The position numbers and the translations under genes are program-made. A model generated the notes under the pieces. That model was not told the origin of the DNA. It was given only the letters and a program-made list of their open reading frames with translations, and searched no databases. This document shows, in pieces, positions 14,271-16,739 of a stretch of 16,739 nt of DNA (position 1 is the first letter of the stretch; each line of letters starts with the position of its first letter). This stretch comes from Selenomonadales bacterium. Lineage in GTDB: Bacteria > Bacillota > Negativicutes > RGIG982. The stretch covers positions 1 through 16,739 of the forward strand of contig JAFPBC010000258.1 in NCBI GenBank assembly GCA_017390595.1. The letters run 5' to 3'.

Positions 14271-15416
14271 ATGTCCTTGCATGCGGATGTAGACATTCAA
14301 CAACTGTATAAAAACGGAGAGGAATTATGCGGTGATAATGTAATTGTTACTCGTTCGCCCGATAATACAACGATCGTAATTTCGGATGGACTTGGTAGTG
14401 GTGTAAAGGCAAATATTTTGGCTACTATGACGACCAAGATCGCTTCTTCTATGTTGAAACGCAACATTAAGTTAGACGAAGTGGTAAAAACGATTGCCGA
14501 AACGCTTCCTGTATGCAAAGTAAGAAAAATCGCCTATTCTACTCTTCAGATCATTAAGATCGATACAAGCGGCAGAGCTACTGTTGTAGAATTCGATTGC
14601 CCTCCGACATTCTTTATTCGTGATGGACAAGTTACACCGTTTCCGGTAGAGAAAAGACAGATCGGTGATAAATTGGTTGGCGTTGGCCATCTTCAACTTT
14701 TGGAAAATGATATCTTGGTAGCAGTCAGTGACGGTGTTATCCACGCCGGTCTCGGTGCACTCTTAAAGCTCGGTTGGGGCTGGAAAGGTGTTGCCGAAGA
14801 ACTGCAAGATGTTTGTTACCGTTATCCGTCGGTAGAAACGATAACACGTCGTATCGCAGGATGCTGCGAAGGATATTATCTCGGTAAACCCGGCGATGAT
14901 ACGACTGTCGTAGCAGTCAAAGTACATCCTACGCGATTCCTTTCGCTTTTGACAGGACCGCCAAAAGATATCGACAATGACGAAAAAGTTATTCGCCGCT
15001 TTATTGCTAGCGAAGGCAAAAAAATCATTGCGGGTGGTAGTACGGCAAATATGGTCGGCAGATACCTCGATGAAAAAGTCGGTGTATCGCTCGTATCCGA
15101 AGATCCGAATGTTCCGCCGATCGGTTATCTGGATGGAATCGATCTTGTAACCGAAGGGATATTGACGTTGAATGTTGTGATCGAACGTTTACACGATAAA
15201 AATCTTAATGAGTCTACGCTCGAAGATGGTGCAACATTGATGGCAAAAATGTTGAATGAAGCTGATTCGATCGAGATATTGGCAGGTACAGCGATCAATC
15301 CTGCCCATCAAAATCCGAATTTCCCGTTTAAGATCAACTTTAGATCGCAAGTTCTGGGAGAATTACAAAAAATATTACAAGATAAAGGAAAACAGGTTCA
15401 TATTGAATGGGTCTGA
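14271..15416 (+). CDS. SpoIIE-type Ser/Thr phosphatase with extra C-terminal domain
   Basis: The 381-residue protein has an N-terminal PP2C/SpoIIE phosphatase (about 1-218) with metal-binding acidic motifs GDN (21-23), SDGLGSG (38-44), SDG (153-155) and GDDTTVVAV (208-216). Such enzymes usually dephosphorylate anti-sigma-factor antagonists in partner-switching systems. No anti-sigma kinase or antagonist is in the window. Residues about 221-381 form a second domain that I cannot name, with GGSTANMV (255-262) and DGIDLVTEGILTL (288-300). ATG 14271 has GGGGAGG nine bases upstream inside the end of hydS, one base separating the genes, so translation is probably coupled. The hydS-phosphatase pairing recurs for group C hydrogenases, supporting a role as signal output. 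Confidence 0.88.
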   Translation: MSLHADVDIQQLYKNGEELCGDNVIVTRSPDNTTIVISDGLGSGVKANILATMTTKIASSMLKRNIKLDEVVKTIAETLPVCKVRKIAYSTLQIIKIDTSGRATVVEFDCPPTFFIRDGQVTPFPVEKRQIGDKLVGVGHLQLLENDILVAVSDGVIHAGLGALLKLGWGWKGVAEELQDVCYRYPSVETITRRIAGCCEGYYLGKPGDDTTVVAVKVHPTRFLSLLTGPPKDIDNDEKVIRRFIASEGKKIIAGGSTANMVGRYLDEKVGVSLVSEDPNVPPIGYLDGIDLVTEGILTLNVVIERLHDKNLNESTLEDGATLMAKMLNEADSIEILAGTAINPAHQNPNFPFKINFRSQVLGELQKILQDKGKQVHIEWV

Positions 15417-15431
15417 TCAAAGGAGGATATT

Positions 15432-15668
15432 ATGAAAACTGTAACGATTGAAATTTGCATGGGTTCTGCTTGTTATTTGCTCGGCGCACAGGAATTGATC
15501 GAAACGATCCAAGCACTTCCTGAAGAAAGACAAGCACAGATCGATCTTCGTGGTTCTACTTGCTTGAAAGCATGCGGACAAGGTCCGAATATCACTGTTG
15601 ACGGCGAGTTGTTCCATAATGTAACGCCGGAATTATTGCTCAGAATCATTTCTGAAAAATTGGACTAA
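15432..15668 (+). CDS. Thioredoxin-like [2Fe-2S] ferredoxin
   Basis: This 78-residue protein matches the thioredoxin-like [2Fe-2S] ferredoxin domain found in NuoE/HydC-type subunits, here stand-alone. Four ligand cysteines are visible: C9-x4-C14 (ICMGSAC) and C44-x3-C48 (STCLKACGQGP). The rest has the expected alternation of strands and helices, and the conserved PNITVDGELFHNVTPE end. It lacks the N-terminal helical part of full NuoE. ATG 15432 has AAAGGAGG about four to five bases upstream. It lies 15 bases after the phosphatase gene and 21 before the next hydrogenase. A likely job is to carry electrons to or from one of the two hydrogenases; which one is not shown. Confidence 0.9.
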   Translation: MKTVTIEICMGSACYLLGAQELIETIQALPEERQAQIDLRGSTCLKACGQGPNITVDGELFHNVTPELLLRIISEKLD

Positions 15669-15689
15669 AAGTCGTTAGGAGGGACTATA

Positions 15690-16739
15690 TTGGCAACGAC
15701 TGAAATCGTAAAATTACGCAGACAAGTGCTGGTCGAACTTTCGAAACTGGCATATCAAGGAGATTTAAAAGAAAAAGTAAAAGATCTACTCACGACGATC
15801 GTCACGGAAAAAGGTCCGCGCTATCGTTGTTGCGTTCATAAAGAACGTGCAATTTTGGAAGAGCGCATTAAACTTGCCCTTCATCAATCGCTCGACAGAA
15901 GCTTGGATGAGGCGGTTGAACGTGCAGTAAACGGAGAGAAAGATATTCTCCCGAATATGCAAGTTATGCCGATCGCTTGTGATGAATGTCCTATTGACAA
16001 ATATTTCGTTACAAACGGTTGCCGTAACTGCGTAGCGCACAATTGTATAAATGCATGTCCGAAAAACGCAATTACCGTTGTAGAAAAACAAGCATATATC
16101 GATAAAACGAAATGTGTTGAATGTGGTCTTTGTAAAAAAGCCTGCCAATACAATGCGATCATCGAAATGACTCGTCCATGCGAAGCTGCTTGTGCAGTAA
16201 ACGCTATTTCGACTGACGAAGATCGTAAATCGGTCATCGACTATGAAAAATGTGTTGAATGCGGTAAATGTAAAAACGCTTGCCCGTTCGGTGCGATCTC
16301 CGATCAATCGTCGATCGTACAAGTATTGTCGGATATCAAGCAAGGCAAACGTGTCTATGCGCTTTTGGCTCCTGCTTTTGTAGGACAATTCGGTGTCATG
16401 GTAAAAATCGGTCAGATCTTCAACACGATGAAACAGATCGGTTTCCATGATGTACAAGAAGTATCTTATGCTGCCGATATCACAACGATCGAAGAAAGCA
16501 AAGAATTCTTTGAAACAGTACCTAGTGAACGTCCATTCATGACAACATCGTGCTGTCCGTCGTTCACGGCGCTCATCGAAAAACACATGCCGAAAATGAA
16601 ACAGTACGTTTCCTCTACTGCATCGCCGATGATCTCTATGGGTCGTGCGATCAAAGCCGACGATCCTGATGCTGTTACGGTATTCGTTGGACCGTGTATC
16701 GCGAAAAAACGTGAAGCAAGAGATTTCCCGGGCGCGATC
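15690..16739 (+). CDS. Monomeric [FeFe]-hydrogenase, group B-like (3' truncated by window)
   Basis: The open frame runs off the window end; 350 codons are visible. The start is TTG 15690, with AGGAGG (15677-15682) seven bases upstream; no ATG fits. An N-terminal helical region with a RCCVHKERAI motif (about 48-57) precedes a cysteine-rich Fe-S domain. Clear cluster motifs are C111-x2-C114-x4-C119-x3-C123, C142-x2-C145-x2-C148-x3-C152 and a third CVECGKCKNACP; CDEC (97-100) and RPCEAAC add more cysteines. The H-cluster domain follows with canonical TSCCP (286-290) and GPCIAKKREA (334-343). The third motif lies beyond the window. Unlike the HydS-like protein it keeps the proton-path cysteine C288, so it should be catalytic, making or using H2 with ferredoxin. 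It is the fourth gene of the operon. Confidence 0.92.
   Translation, partial: MATTEIVKLRRQVLVELSKLAYQGDLKEKVKDLLTTIVTEKGPRYRCCVHKERAILEERIKLALHQSLDRSLDEAVERAVNGEKDILPNMQVMPIACDECPIDKYFVTNGCRNCVAHNCINACPKNAITVVEKQAYIDKTKCVECGLCKKACQYNAIIEMTRPCEAACAVNAISTDEDRKSVIDYEKCVECGKCKNACPFGAISDQSSIVQVLSDIKQGKRVYALLAPAFVGQFGVMVKIGQIFNTMKQIGFHDVQEVSYAADITTIEESKEFFETVPSERPFMTTSCCPSFTALIEKHMPKMKQYVSSTASPMISMGRAIKADDPDAVTVFVGPCIAKKREARDFPGAI

Noticed and set aside
15786..16586. A 266-codon minus-strand open frame opposite the second hydrogenase
   Set aside because: The plus strand carries a clear [FeFe]-hydrogenase with H-cluster motifs; the minus frame is its shadow.
1..16739. Frequent GATC and CGATCG words throughout
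   Set aside because: They occur mostly in codon contexts such as Lys-Ile-Asp or Thr-Ile and look like codon-pair usage; without counting against a model I cannot call them a methylation or uptake signal.
1..16739. CRISPR arrays, tRNA or rRNA genes, insertion sequences, phage genes or attachment sites
   Set aside because: No regularly spaced repeats, tRNA-like folds, transposase-like proteins or flanking target duplications were seen.

Overview
The window reads as chromosomal DNA from an anaerobic, Firmicutes-type bacterium with moderate GC. Strong GGAGG-type ribosome binding sites, frequent TTG starts, a PASTA-kinase/rsgA/rpe neighbourhood, an FMN-riboswitch riboflavin operon and clustered [FeFe]-hydrogenase genes fit Negativicutes (Selenomonas-like) best. 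This placement rests on gene content and style only; there is no rRNA or marker phylogeny here.

Layout. (1) 1-2304, + strand: the 3' part of a membrane PASTA-type Ser/Thr kinase, then rsgA, closed by an intrinsic terminator. (2) 2326-3072: rpe with its own promoter; its start is best placed at a TTG (2425). (3) 3089-8398: a sigma-A-type promoter, an FMN riboswitch with an intrinsic terminator, then ribD-ribE-ribBA-ribH, the complete set of riboflavin-specific enzymes, followed closely by a YfcE-type phosphodiesterase and the redox chaperone hslO. The run ends at a strong terminator. (4) 8412-8731, - strand: rpmB (ribosomal protein L28) with its own promoter. (5) 8832-10904, + strand: recG. 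(6) 10901-12305, - strand: a two-gene operon of unknown function. It encodes a 189-residue protein with an internal duplication and a HipA-like kinase-fold protein, and it is convergent with recG, overlapping it at the stop codons. (7) 12572-16739, + strand: a hydrogen-related operon. It holds a putative sensory (group C, HydS-like) [FeFe]-hydrogenase with a PAS domain, a SpoIIE-type phosphatase with an extra C-terminal domain, a thioredoxin-like [2Fe-2S] ferredoxin, and a monomeric (group B-like) [FeFe]-hydrogenase that runs off the window end.

How the parts work together. The riboflavin block is a self-regulated biosynthetic unit: FMN binding should let the leader terminator form, and I can trace mutually exclusive pairings that would do this. 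The hydrogenase block looks like a sensor-to-output module. The HydS-like protein would sense H2 or redox state and pass the signal through PAS and the phosphatase, beside the small ferredoxin and the catalytic hydrogenase. The parts of the window I cannot explain from known families are the 189-residue duplicated protein with its HipA-like partner, the C-terminal domain of the phosphatase, and the symmetrical DNA elements between the divergent units (12306-12571).
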